Part shown: one piece after another, positions 1 through 6,756 of the stretch
Position numbering within the stretch: position 1 is the first letter of the stretch
Layout of the letters: each line of letters begins with the position of its first letter
NCBI RefSeq assembly: GCF_015062915.1
Contig: NZ_SUTJ01000002.1
Span: 189,315-253,314 of the forward strand
Length of the DNA stretch: 64,000 bases
Source of the DNA: Methanobrevibacter thaueri
GTDB taxonomy: Archaea > Methanobacteriota > Methanobacteria > Methanobacteriales > Methanobacteriaceae
Direction: 5' to 3'
Program-made: the position numbers and the translations under genes
The notes under the pieces: model-generated
Databases searched by the model: none
Seen by the model: only the letters and a program-made list of their open reading frames with translations
Told to the model about the DNA's origin: nothing

Positions 1-86
1 GCTGGAATCCAAAATATCCATGTGAAAAGATATGCCATGGAAAAGAAGAGAACCGGCCTATATCTGTATTTTTCCGTAGCGTTCAC
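1..86 (-). CDS. CPBP-type membrane protease, N-terminus only
   Basis: Only the first 28 codons lie in the window; the rest is cut off at base 1. A GTG at 86 overlaps the TGA stop of the TetR gene (GTGA), which indicates translational coupling. The frame includes KYRYRPVLFFSMAYLFTWIF, a basic start followed by an aromatic membrane segment. That is typical of the N-terminus of CPBP/CAAX-family intramembrane proteases, but the catalytic motifs lie outside the window. The coupling suggests that the TetR protein controls this gene. The family call is an inference from the N-terminal pattern alone. Confidence 0.55.
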   Translation of the reverse strand, partial: MNATEKYRYRPVLFFSMAYLFTWIFWIP

Positions 87-697
87 TCGGCCGCCTCCAT
101 GTCGCTCTTGTCAATCAGGTCGTAAATGAAACCCATCGTTCCGCTTTCTGCCCCGAGAAGCTTTTCGGTCATGTCTATAAATACGGAGATGTCCCTTTCA
201 GTGAATGCCCCTTCATTGAAGGTGCCGTCGCTGATGACAAGCAGCATCTTGACGCGTTCGGCTATGTTGTCGCATTCAAAGATGCCTTCCCTTACTCCCT
301 CATTTATGACTTCTGAGAGAAGCGGAGTGACAACATGGATCAATTTTTTCCTGACCTTATGGTGCATCAGCACGTTTTCAGGCTGGAAAAGAGCGTTCTT
401 TATTGGCTGTTCCGCTTCGGTAGGCTTTACTGACGCGATTATGCCGACGATCTTTTGCGGCACAGGAATATCCGTCTCGATAATCTCCCTTGCCGCTTCA
501 ATCTCGCTGTCGATCATCATGTCTATGACCTCTTCGAGCATCTGCTCCTTGCTTTCGAAATAGTAGTAGTATGTGCCTTTGGCTATCTGCGCCTTTTCTA
601 TGATTTCGTCAACTGTGGTATTCTCATATCCCTGTGTGAGAAACATGTCATAGGCTATTTTCAGCAACTCTTTTTTCCTTTTTTCTCCTTTTTTCAT
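83..697 (-). CDS. TetR family transcriptional regulator
   Basis: A 204-aa DNA-binding repressor of the TetR family. Residues of roughly 5-55 form the usual helix-turn-helix domain: KRKKELLKIAYDMFLTQGYE, then TTVDEIIEKAQIAKGTYYYY and the FESKEQML helix. The remaining all-helical part is the ligand-binding and dimer domain, whose ligand cannot be read from sequence. The ATG at 697 is preferred over an in-frame TTG at 709 because GGAGG lies just upstream of it and overlaps the TTG. A perfect palindrome lies in its promoter (770-782), so autoregulation is likely. Its stop codon overlaps the start of a membrane-protease-like gene, the probable co-regulated target. Confidence 0.9.
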   Translation of the reverse strand: MKKGEKRKKELLKIAYDMFLTQGYENTTVDEIIEKAQIAKGTYYYYFESKEQMLEEVIDMMIDSEIEAAREIIETDIPVPQKIVGIIASVKPTEAEQPIKNALFQPENVLMHHKVRKKLIHVVTPLLSEVINEGVREGIFECDNIAERVKMLLVISDGTFNEGAFTERDISVFIDMTEKLLGAESGTMGFIYDLIDKSDMEAAE

Positions 698-740
698 GTT
701 TACCTCCAAAAATACTCGTTATTTGATGTTCATATTGTAA

Positions 741-820
741 TTGACTTAATATTCTTGTCAATCATTTTTCGACTATTAGTCGGTTTTTAATTATAATATG
801 AAAATTACAGTATATAAACA
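741..820 (-). promoter_or_regulatory. TetR gene promoter with palindromic operator
   Basis: Reading the minus strand, a TATA-like GTTTATATAC (811-820) is followed about 30 bp later by the perfect palindrome CGACTATTAGTCG (770-782, arms of 6 bp around one T). A looser inverted repeat TTGAC...GTCAA lies at 741-761. The first palindrome falls where transcription should begin, which is where a bound repressor would block an archaeal promoter. Assignment to the adjacent TetR protein is inference. Confidence 0.5.
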
Positions 821-1045
821 TTTCGCCATGACATAGCCGTGCTTAAATCCCTCAGGCAGCCTAAAAAGCATTGATGAAAACATGTTAATTAATGAGATGA
901 ATAGTAAAATAAGCCATGAAAAATGCTTCATGCAAAAGGAGTTGCTCATGATAAGTCTATTTGTTTCAAAAAAAGCAAAGATATAGAAATTAAATGTTAC
1001 GAGAGATTTCGTCGAAAAAAAAATTGGGAGAATGAAAAACAGGAG
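783..1045. other. Intergenic region without a supported gene
   Basis: The space between the TetR promoter and the end of the secreted repeat protein is AT-rich. Open frames on the plus strand here have no ribosome binding site and no recognisable content. I see no RNA gene. Confidence 0.5.
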
Positions 1046-1516
1046 TTAGCTTCCCATTCCGCATTCAGTCATGTTATTTATATCAAATGGAAACACATGG
1101 TCCCAAAAAGATGCAATTGGTCTATTTTGCTCTTTTTCAAGATTAGTATACTTTTCAGGGATATAAACTTTTTGAACATCTGGTCTTATCTGAGATGCAG
1201 AAACATCATCAACCACATCAGGTCTTAACTGAAGTGGGGAATTCTCATCATCTTGGAATGCTATAATTGGTTTATCTTTGTAATCAGCAGCCTTTCCAGA
1301 ATGTTTAAGTGAAGCGGACATTTGAACATCAGGCCTATCAACAACATCAGGTCTTAACTGAGATGTGGAAAAGTCATCGTCTTTTACGATAGAAACACTA
1401 TCGACAACATCTAATGCAGGTGCGTCACCTGCCTCATTCAAGTCAGCTGCGGATGCGCAACCGACACCGATTACAAATACAAAAATTGTTGCACAAATTA
1501 AAATTATTCTATTCAT
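1046..1516 (-). CDS. Secreted repeat protein under palindromic promoter
   Basis: A 156-aa protein of unknown function. Residues 1-23 are a signal peptide (MNRIILICATIFVFVIGVGC with an ASA cleavage motif), so it should be exported. The mature part begins ADLNEAGDAP, and EAGDAP recurs in the small peptide at 32075-32299. It then carries three imperfect copies of an LRPDVVD motif (TSQLRPDVVD, LQLRPDVVD, SQIRPDV). It is acidic and has no cysteine pair or membrane anchor. The ATG at 1516 has GAGGAT at good spacing. Its promoter has the same 18-bp palindrome plus TATA unit found before three small peptide genes, so it probably belongs to the same regulon. Confidence 0.7.
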   Translation of the reverse strand: MNRIILICATIFVFVIGVGCASAADLNEAGDAPALDVVDSVSIVKDDDFSTSQLRPDVVDRPDVQMSASLKHSGKAADYKDKPIIAFQDDENSPLQLRPDVVDDVSASQIRPDVQKVYIPEKYTNLEKEQNRPIASFWDHVFPFDINNMTECGMGS

Positions 1517-1571
1517 TATAAATCCTCGATTATTTTAGAAAACTTGTTTCTACTACATTGTATATTAAAGA

Positions 1572-1612
1572 CCATATATAAAGATTTTCGAATGCAAGTA
1601 CTTACTTGCATC
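1572..1612 (-). promoter_or_regulatory. Palindrome + BRE/TATA promoter, copy A
   Basis: On the minus strand the palindrome TGCAAGTAAGTACTTGCA (1593-1610, a perfect 8-2-8 inverted repeat) is followed at once by TTCGAAAAT and CTTTATATATGG (1572-1583), a strong archaeal BRE/TATA box. The start codon of the secreted repeat protein is about 55 bp further on. The same arrangement recurs at 3433, 28570, 29066 and 31972 on the plus strand. Confidence 0.75.
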
Positions 1613-1939
1613 GTTAAATCAAAAAATAAGGACAAATAATAATTTTTATTAGAAAATGAAATATTTAAAATCGTTAATGAAGAAACAGAGAATTATTAAC
1701 TAAATGTTTAGCGGATATTTTGAGGCAAAATATACGTAACTTATTTTATACATAGTTTTTAACGACATCAAAGCAATATTTATTCCACCGTAAATTAATT
1801 TATTTTGAAATAAATATTGATTTATACTTGTTTTATTATATTGCAATAACAATATTGCTTTAAACCGATATCAAAAGATTTATATTCTTTAAAACCTAAA
1901 TTAAAGAATAATTAACAAAATTCAATGAGGTGAAAATTA
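1613..1939. other. AT-rich intergenic region, Rpn promoter
   Basis: No gene is visible. An inverted repeat GCAATAACAATATTGC lies near 1843-1858. Below it GATTTATATTC (about 1877-1887) could be the TATA element of the Rpn gene, which has a clear GAGGTG ribosome binding site just before its ATG. Confidence 0.4.
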
Positions 1940-2788
1940 ATGAAATTTCACGAGGATACAATCTTCAAGATTGAAGGCCAGAAATATGGGCAGGAACTGA
2001 TAGAAATCATCAACATCAAGGGAAAAATCCTGAAAGTGCACCAGACAGAATATGGAATAGTTGATCCCAAAATGTACAAGCCAGACCTTGTTTTTGAGCT
2101 GGAAGACAGAATTATAATCCTTGAATTTCAAAGCAGCTATGTGGATGTTAACGATAAGCGAAGATTCCGCTTTTACAGCGCAATAATCGACCAAGTCAAG
2201 GTAAAATCCAAAAAGCCGATTGAAGTTCATGTGCTGAGCACCGTTGAAAGCGAAAAGACCAAATGCTACAAAATCAATCCAGATTCCCGCTTTCCGATAT
2301 ATATCCATTCCTTAAAAAGCATTGACGGAGACAAGTTTATTAATAAGATGAATACAAAAATAACACATGAAGAGTACTTCACTGAAAAGGAATTGCTTAT
2401 GATAACCTTGTTTTGCTTCATGAAAAGTAAAAAGGACATGGAAAAAGCAATCCTTGACTCAGCAGTACTGATAACCAACATTCCAGGATTAGATAAAGAG
2501 ATGGCACAATTTGCCAAAGGAATAGTGCTAATGCTATGCGACAAGTTTGTTAAAGATGAAACATTGAATGAAAAAATAACAAATCTAGTAGGTGGAAACA
2601 TGAAAAACGTGGAAAAATATGCGGAAAGATATGCAAAAAAATATGCAAAAGAATATGCACAAGACAAAGTAAATGAAACCTATGAAGAATTCATAATCAA
2701 CCTTAAAAACAACGGATTCTCAATAGAGGAAATTATAAAACTAACCAAAATAAACAAAGACTTCATTGAAAAAACACTAGCCAAATAA
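1940..2788 (+). CDS. Rpn family PD-(D/E)XK nuclease
   Basis: A 282-aa protein of the Rpn (recombination-promoting nuclease, transposase_31-like) family. The N-terminal catalytic half has KPDLVFEL and then ILEFQSSY around residues 50-70, the Asp and Glu-X-Gln arrangement of Rpn PD-(D/E)XK domains. The middle is helical. The C-terminal 62 residues begin MKNVEKYA, carry the short repeat YAERYAKKYAKEYAQDK and end in a small helical domain (INLKNNGFSIEEIIKLTKIN). In bacterial Rpn proteins this C-terminal part is also made separately as an antitoxin. GAGGTG lies 8 bp before the ATG. Two further copies of the C-terminal part follow directly downstream. The toxic or defensive role is inferred from the family. 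Confidence 0.8.
   Translation: MKFHEDTIFKIEGQKYGQELIEIINIKGKILKVHQTEYGIVDPKMYKPDLVFELEDRIIILEFQSSYVDVNDKRRFRFYSAIIDQVKVKSKKPIEVHVLSTVESEKTKCYKINPDSRFPIYIHSLKSIDGDKFINKMNTKITHEEYFTEKELLMITLFCFMKSKKDMEKAILDSAVLITNIPGLDKEMAQFAKGIVLMLCDKFVKDETLNEKITNLVGGNMKNVEKYAERYAKKYAKEYAQDKVNETYEEFIINLKNNGFSIEEIIKLTKINKDFIEKTLAK
2600..2788 (+). CDS. Internal RpnS-like C-terminal product
   Basis: Inside the Rpn gene and in frame with it, the ATG at codon 221 is preceded by AGGTGG with 4 to 5 bases between, a ribosome binding site at least as good as that of the full gene. Translation from here would give a 62-aa protein equal to the C-terminal domain. Bacterial rpn genes are known to make such a short product (RpnS), which neutralises the full-length nuclease. 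The same start point is kept in both duplicated copies downstream, which supports real use. Expression is not shown by sequence. Confidence 0.55.
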   Translation: MKNVEKYAERYAKKYAKEYAQDKVNETYEEFIINLKNNGFSIEEIIKLTKINKDFIEKTLAK

Positions 2789-2805
2789 TTACACAATCCT
2801 TGACC

Positions 2806-2946
2806 CCCTTAGAACTCATAACCAACATTCCAGGATTAGATAAAGAGATGGCACAATTCGTCAAAGGAATAGTGCTGATGCTATGTGATAAGTTTGTTAA
2901 AGACAAAAAGTTGAACAAAAGAATAACCAACACAGTAGGTGGAAAC
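2806..2946 (+). pseudogene. Remnant of Rpn middle region (second copy)
   Basis: Right after the Rpn stop codon the frame reads LITNIPGLDKEMAQFVKGIV and on to KKLNKRITNTVGGN, nearly identical to the segment of the full protein just before its internal start. The catalytic half is missing. The only upstream start is a TTG at 2800 without a ribosome binding site, so this part is probably untranslated DNA left from a tandem duplication. It carries the AGGTGG that serves the 50-aa reading frame that follows. Confidence 0.6.
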
Positions 2947-3099
2947 ATGGAAAACATAGAAAGATATGCACAAGACAAAGTAGATGAAAAAACTGAAAAA
3001 TTCATAATCAACCTTAAAAACAACGGATGCACAATAGAAGAAATAATAAAACTAACCGAAACAAGCAAAGAATTCGTTGAAAAAACACTATCCAAATAA
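2947..3099 (+). CDS. Free-standing RpnS-like protein, copy 2
   Basis: A 50-aa reading frame, MENIERYAQDKVDEKTEKFI and on to EEIIKLTETSKEFVEKTLSK, homologous to the last part of the Rpn protein but without the YAKK repeat units. AGGTGG precedes the ATG at the same spacing as in the parent. It would be an antitoxin-only copy if the RpnS model applies. The frame is intact and its differences from the parent are mostly conservative, which argues against simple decay. Confidence 0.55.
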   Translation: MENIERYAQDKVDEKTEKFIINLKNNGCTIEEIIKLTETSKEFVEKTLSK

Positions 3100-3120
3100 A
3101 AATAACCAACAGGCGAAAAT

Positions 3121-3273
3121 ATGGAAAACGTAGAAAGATATGCACAAGACAAAGTAGATGAAAACAATGAAAAAATTATAATCAACCTTAAAAACCATGG
3201 ATGCACAATAGAAGAAATAATCGAAATAGTAAACGTGAGCAAAGAATTCGTCGAAAAAACACTATCTAAATAA
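3121..3273 (+). CDS. Free-standing RpnS-like protein, copy 3
   Basis: A third copy of the C-terminal domain, exactly 50 aa like copy 2 (MENVERYAQDKVDENNEKII and on to VNVSKEFVEKTLSK). Almost nothing of the parent upstream of the internal start is kept; the DNA before the ATG is AACAGGCGAAAAT, where AGGCGA could act as the ribosome binding site. It shows that the duplicated unit coincides with the internally started product. Function is inferred from the Rpn family. Confidence 0.55.
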   Translation: MENVERYAQDKVDENNEKIIINLKNHGCTIEEIIEIVNVSKEFVEKTLSK

Positions 3274-3432
3274 TCCCATAACCAGCTTTAAGACAATGGG
3301 AAAATTCACCAAATATGATCTTGTAGAAAAACACCCCCAGTAATGAATATCATTGGTGTTTTAACTCTACAATTTAAATCTTATACTATTTTTTTAAAAT
3401 AAGATTAATAATTTCTTTTTTTACCGTTTAAA

Positions 3433-3470
3433 TGCAAGTAAGCGCTTACATTCGAAAAACTTTATATAAT
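3433..3470 (+). promoter_or_regulatory. Palindrome + BRE/TATA promoter, copy B
   Basis: TGCAAGTAAGCGCTTACA (3433-3450, two mismatches between the arms) is followed by TTCGAAAAACTTTATATAAT, the same BRE/TATA unit as in the other four copies. No peptide gene follows; instead the DNA downstream has several inverted repeats ending in a terminator-like hairpin. Confidence 0.65.
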
Positions 3471-3486
3471 GCATCGCATAAATGAA

Positions 3487-3650
3487 TTAATAGGTCTGAA
3501 AAGTCCAATTCAAACGGAAACTTCCAGACATCAAACGCTGTGATACATCACAGGACATTTCAAAATATAAACCATTTTCCTATAGATACACACTTTAGAT
3601 AGCTGCCTGTTTTGAATAAGAAACGGGCAGCAAATATTTCTGTTTTTTCA
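3487..3650 (+). ncRNA. Candidate structured small RNA
   Basis: About 25 bp below the TATA box of copy B a transcript would start near 3490. The segment has no start codon with a reading frame of note but three inverted repeats: GTCTG...CAGAC (3493-3529), the perfect palindrome CTGTGATACATCACAG (3538-3553), and a strong 11-bp stem (3602-3612 with 3621-3631, one G-U pair, 8-nt loop). The last is followed by a T-rich run (3641-3648), as in a terminator. A non-coding RNA of about 150 nt is the simplest reading; a decayed peptide gene is the alternative. Confidence 0.4.
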
Positions 3651-3878
3651 AAAAATTATTTTTAATCTGATGCCAAATGAGAGTTCTACGAGGACTGCAC
3701 CTTATAGGACATAATATACGTAACATATTATTGACACCTGAATTTGGTGGACTATGTAGATTAGAGGTGTTAAAAATAGGTAAAATGAGATTCTGTTTAA
3801 AATAATAAAAAATAGGATTCATTAAATAGAAGTTTTGAAGTTAGGTCATGATTTAATGAATCGGAGTTTTAATTAAAA
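3651..3878. other. Intergenic region with nothing identified
   Basis: AT-rich DNA between the candidate RNA and the end of the defence operon. A 75-codon frame on the minus strand (3595-3822) overlaps the hairpin, lacks a ribosome binding site and has no signal or domain, so it is not called. Confidence 0.4.
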
Positions 3879-4052
3879 TTATTTTTCAAGTTCGGCCTTG
3901 AGATGAGCAATCAAGTCATTGAGCTTGTCGACTTGAATTTGGAATTCCTCCTCTCTTGGAGAACCTTTGACTTTTTCCAGTTTGCTTTCCAAGGATGTTT
4001 TAAGATCAACTGCCTTTTGAATTCTTTCTTCAATATTGGTTTTATCTGCCAT
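3879..4052 (-). CDS. Small helical protein ending the defence operon
   Basis: A 57-aa protein of unknown function, MADKTNIEERIQKAVDLKTS and on to a Lys/Glu-rich C-terminus. It looks like a two-helix coiled-coil hairpin broken at a Gly-Ser-Pro turn. The ATG at 4052 is preferred to one at 4079 because GAGGG precedes it and the earlier ATG lies in the end of the upstream gene. It is the last gene of a run of seven closely spaced minus-strand defence genes (from 14454) and probably an accessory subunit. Confidence 0.55.
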   Translation of the reverse strand: MADKTNIEERIQKAVDLKTSLESKLEKVKGSPREEEFQIQVDKLNDLIAHLKAELEK

Positions 4053-4071
4053 GAAAAATCCCTCTAATATA

Positions 4072-4536
4072 TTATTCATCTAAATTTTCTTTAAAATTAG
4101 AAAGCATTATTTCAGATAATTTTTCTTCAAGCCCATTATTATCTTTTTGATACCATTCATATAATTTATCAAAACCTGCATAAGAATATTCAATCCAAAT
4201 TTTTCGCATAGCAAGATAGTCTTTTAAAATAAATGGATTATTCACTTCATCAACGGCAACTGCTTTTAATATTGTCAATTCATCTTTTCGAGTGTTGTTC
4301 TTTGTCATTTTAAAAAACTGATCTACACCACCATCAACTTCTTTTCTCGCTTTGACAATAAATTTACCTATTAATACAGTTAATGTGAAAAATTCAATAT
4401 TACCCATGGACAATACATTACTTAAATGTTGATAAGAATACTCTGAATGATGTCCTTTTTTACTATAACACTTCCTAGGAATACTAACATGCTCAATGTT
4501 AGTTTTTTCATAAATATCTTCTATATTACTATCCAT
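4072..4536 (-). CDS. Unknown protein paired with DndD-like ATPase
   Basis: A 154-aa soluble protein that I do not recognise. It is mostly helical, with a central hydrophobic GNIEFFTLTVLIGKFIVKA and aromatic helices near the end (KIWIEYSYAGFDKLYEWYQK). The ATG at 4536 follows GGGTGAG closely, whereas the first open codon (TTG, 4551) has no such site. It begins 12 bases after the stop of the ATPase gene, so the two are co-translated. By position it may be a partner of the ATPase, like the small middle components that accompany SMC-like ATPases in three-component defence systems; no sequence match is claimed. Confidence 0.55.
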   Translation of the reverse strand: MDSNIEDIYEKTNIEHVSIPRKCYSKKGHHSEYSYQHLSNVLSMGNIEFFTLTVLIGKFIVKARKEVDGGVDQFFKMTKNNTRKDELTILKAVAVDEVNNPFILKDYLAMRKIWIEYSYAGFDKLYEWYQKDNNGLEEKLSEIMLSNFKENLDE

Positions 4537-4547
4537 AGTTCTCACCC

Positions 4548-6533
4548 TCAATCCTCAAATTCCTTGATAACTGTTTGACCTTCACCCTCTGCACCAACAT
4601 AATCTAATTTATATTGATATCCAACAAATTTTCGAATATTAGTTTTAAATTCACCAGTATATTCTGAGTTCATTACTAATAATATCATTTGTTTACCTTC
4701 CATATACCTAGGCAAAGCTTTTGCTACTTCACTTCTCATTTCTAAATCTAAAGAAGCAATAGGAGTATCAATTATTTGAGGTAAAACAAAACCAGATAAT
4801 GAATTTAAAGCTGCCATGAATGTTAATGCCAACACATTCCTACTTCCAGTGGATGGATCTGTTGCGGATACAATATTTCCTCGTGCTTTTTCAACTAAAA
4901 CTTTGAAATCCTGATCAACAATGATTTTTTTATAATCAGGTTTCCAATGAATAGTTTTGTACTCTTCTGTAACAACTTTTGAAAGAGTTTGATATATATT
5001 TACTGCAAGTTCATCATAAATTTTCTTTGAAATTAACTTTACCTCTTCACAGAAGTCTAATTTGTCAGCAATATCATCTTTAACATCTTCATCTTTAATA
5101 GCTTCTGAAATTAAAGTATCCAATTCCTCAATCATTAAAGGATAAGTTTCTATATTTTCTTTTAAAATAGTATTATCCTCAGTTAAAGTTTTAATTAAAC
5201 TTTGATTTTCATCAATTTGTTTATTCAGTTCATCAATAGCATCAATATCTAAATTATCAAGCCTTGTTTTTAAACCAGATATTTTAATATTTTTACTTTC
5301 AATATCATGATTAATTTCAAGAATTCTTTGTTTTTTAGAAGCTAAATCTGATTTAAAAGTTTTTGGATACCTCACACGGATATTACTAGAAACATCAAGT
5401 AATTTAGATATAACTTCTTCAATTTTTGGTCCAGATTCTTTTGAAGTTTCTTCTAAAAATTCGATTAAATGTTCAATATGCTTATACTGATCAGTGTGTT
5501 CTTCTAATAAAGAACCACAAACACATTCCTTATTTTTTAATAATTTTTTTAAATCGGAAACAACAAACGAAATTTCACCTTCTGTTTCGGATTCTTCTTC
5601 AAAATCTTCCCATTTTTCAAGATTCTCCAATAAATCATAAGCCATAATATGAGAAAAATTATCCGTTACAAGTGATGATAACTCTCTTTCAACACCTTCC
5701 AAATCATATTTTAAAGATCTTTTTTCATCAGTTAAACTTTGAATATCTCTTCTAATTTCATTAGCATCAGCACCAGAAGCCCCAATTTTAGCGTATAATG
5801 TTTTAATTTCAACTTCTAAAGTTTTAATACGCTCCTTATTTTGTCTTAATAATATTTTGTCATTTTGTTGGTCTTCAAGTATTTTAGACTTTTCTTCTTT
5901 TAATTCACTTAATCTTGGATTAATCTTTTTAAATTTAGTATTAAAGTAATTTTCCCATTTTTTAGCTTGAATATTTATATTTTCTAATAAATCTAACTGA
6001 TATAATGTATAAACTCCATTTTTAACAAAATCTTGATCTTTATTAAAGAATTGAGTCAATTTTTCCCCAGTAAACATGAAATATTCTTGTAAAGATTCTG
6101 GCAAATTATTCATCAAGTAATTTTCTGGATCATCAATTTTTTTCTCCTGCAAGCCATCATCTCGAAAAATACTCAATTTTGAATTACCATCACTTCTATT
6201 TGAATTTTTTGATGTTTTGATAAAAGTTTGTTGACGAGTAATTCTCACATCTCTTCCGGATGCATCCTCCATTATCATTTCAACTTTAACATTCACCTTA
6301 TCCTTAACATCAACTTTATCCAATGCTAATTGATTACATCTGCCTTCAATACCTTCATCTCTGAATGGCTCCTTATCATATAAACACCATGTAAATGCAT
6401 TTATAAAACTGGTTTTACCTGCATCATTCCTACCTTGGATTATAGTGACATTTTGTTTGCCTCGAGCAAATTCAATGCTAACTGGACCCTTATATGGCCT
6501 ATAATTTTCAATAGTCATTGATTTGATAATCAT
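4548..6533 (-). CDS. DndD/SMC-like ATPase of the defence operon
   Basis: A 661-aa ABC-type ATPase of the Rad50/SMC/DndD group. The Walker A loop is at residues 34-41 (GRNDAGKT). About 500 residues of coiled coil follow, with a Cys-X-Cys hook near residue 338 (ECVCGSLL). The C-terminal lobe has a signature region (STGSRNVLALTFMAALN) and a Walker B with D-loop (LPQIIDTPIASLD) near residue 586. DndD of the phosphorothioate system is the closest architecture, but no other dnd gene is present. The start is coupled to the 65-aa gene before it (GGTGAGTAAATG). In this DISARM-like operon it stands where drmC might be expected, so it may be a DNA-sensing or loading ATPase. Confidence 0.8.
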   Translation of the reverse strand: MIIKSMTIENYRPYKGPVSIEFARGKQNVTIIQGRNDAGKTSFINAFTWCLYDKEPFRDEGIEGRCNQLALDKVDVKDKVNVKVEMIMEDASGRDVRITRQQTFIKTSKNSNRSDGNSKLSIFRDDGLQEKKIDDPENYLMNNLPESLQEYFMFTGEKLTQFFNKDQDFVKNGVYTLYQLDLLENINIQAKKWENYFNTKFKKINPRLSELKEEKSKILEDQQNDKILLRQNKERIKTLEVEIKTLYAKIGASGADANEIRRDIQSLTDEKRSLKYDLEGVERELSSLVTDNFSHIMAYDLLENLEKWEDFEEESETEGEISFVVSDLKKLLKNKECVCGSLLEEHTDQYKHIEHLIEFLEETSKESGPKIEEVISKLLDVSSNIRVRYPKTFKSDLASKKQRILEINHDIESKNIKISGLKTRLDNLDIDAIDELNKQIDENQSLIKTLTEDNTILKENIETYPLMIEELDTLISEAIKDEDVKDDIADKLDFCEEVKLISKKIYDELAVNIYQTLSKVVTEEYKTIHWKPDYKKIIVDQDFKVLVEKARGNIVSATDPSTGSRNVLALTFMAALNSLSGFVLPQIIDTPIASLDLEMRSEVAKALPRYMEGKQMILLVMNSEYTGEFKTNIRKFVGYQYKLDYVGAEGEGQTVIKEFED

Positions 6534-6731
6534 TTACTCACCTTTATAATATTTATTAATAAGAGGCTCATAATTCTCACTACGTTTATCTGAGAGAGTG
6601 TAATTCTCATCCCTGTGAGTATATTCTTCATATAAAGCATCTTTCAAAAAATCCTTAATATTTTGGTCGACATCTAAACTGTCTATTTTATCTAGAATAT
6701 CCTTATTAATCTCATCCAAATTCTTTTTCAA
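6534..6731 (-). CDS. Small acidic protein between DrmE-like and ATPase
   Basis: A 65-aa acidic, helical protein without recognisable domain (MKKNLDEINKDILDKIDSLD, then many Asp, Glu and Tyr). The likely start is a TTG at 6731 after GTGAGGG. Its stop codon touches the start of the ATPase gene, so translation of the two is coupled. It is too short and charged to be an enzyme; an adaptor for the ATPase is a guess from position. Confidence 0.55.
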   Translation of the reverse strand: MKKNLDEINKDILDKIDSLDVDQNIKDFLKDALYEEYTHRDENYTLSDKRSENYEPLINKYYKGE

Positions 6732-6756
6732 AAAAATCCCTCACAATAGTTAGCAA

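Noticed and set aside
923..1228. Basic 101-codon frame on the plus strand
   Set aside because: It overlaps the end of the secreted repeat protein gene, has no ribosome binding site and no recognisable domain.
3595..3822. 75-codon frame on the minus strand
   Set aside because: It crosses the strong terminator-like hairpin at 3602-3631 and has no ribosome binding site or known motif.
4548..6533. Call of a full Dnd phosphorothioation system
   Set aside because: Only the DndD-like ATPase is present. No DndB, DndC, DndE or cysteine desulfurase is seen nearby, while the neighbours match DISARM.
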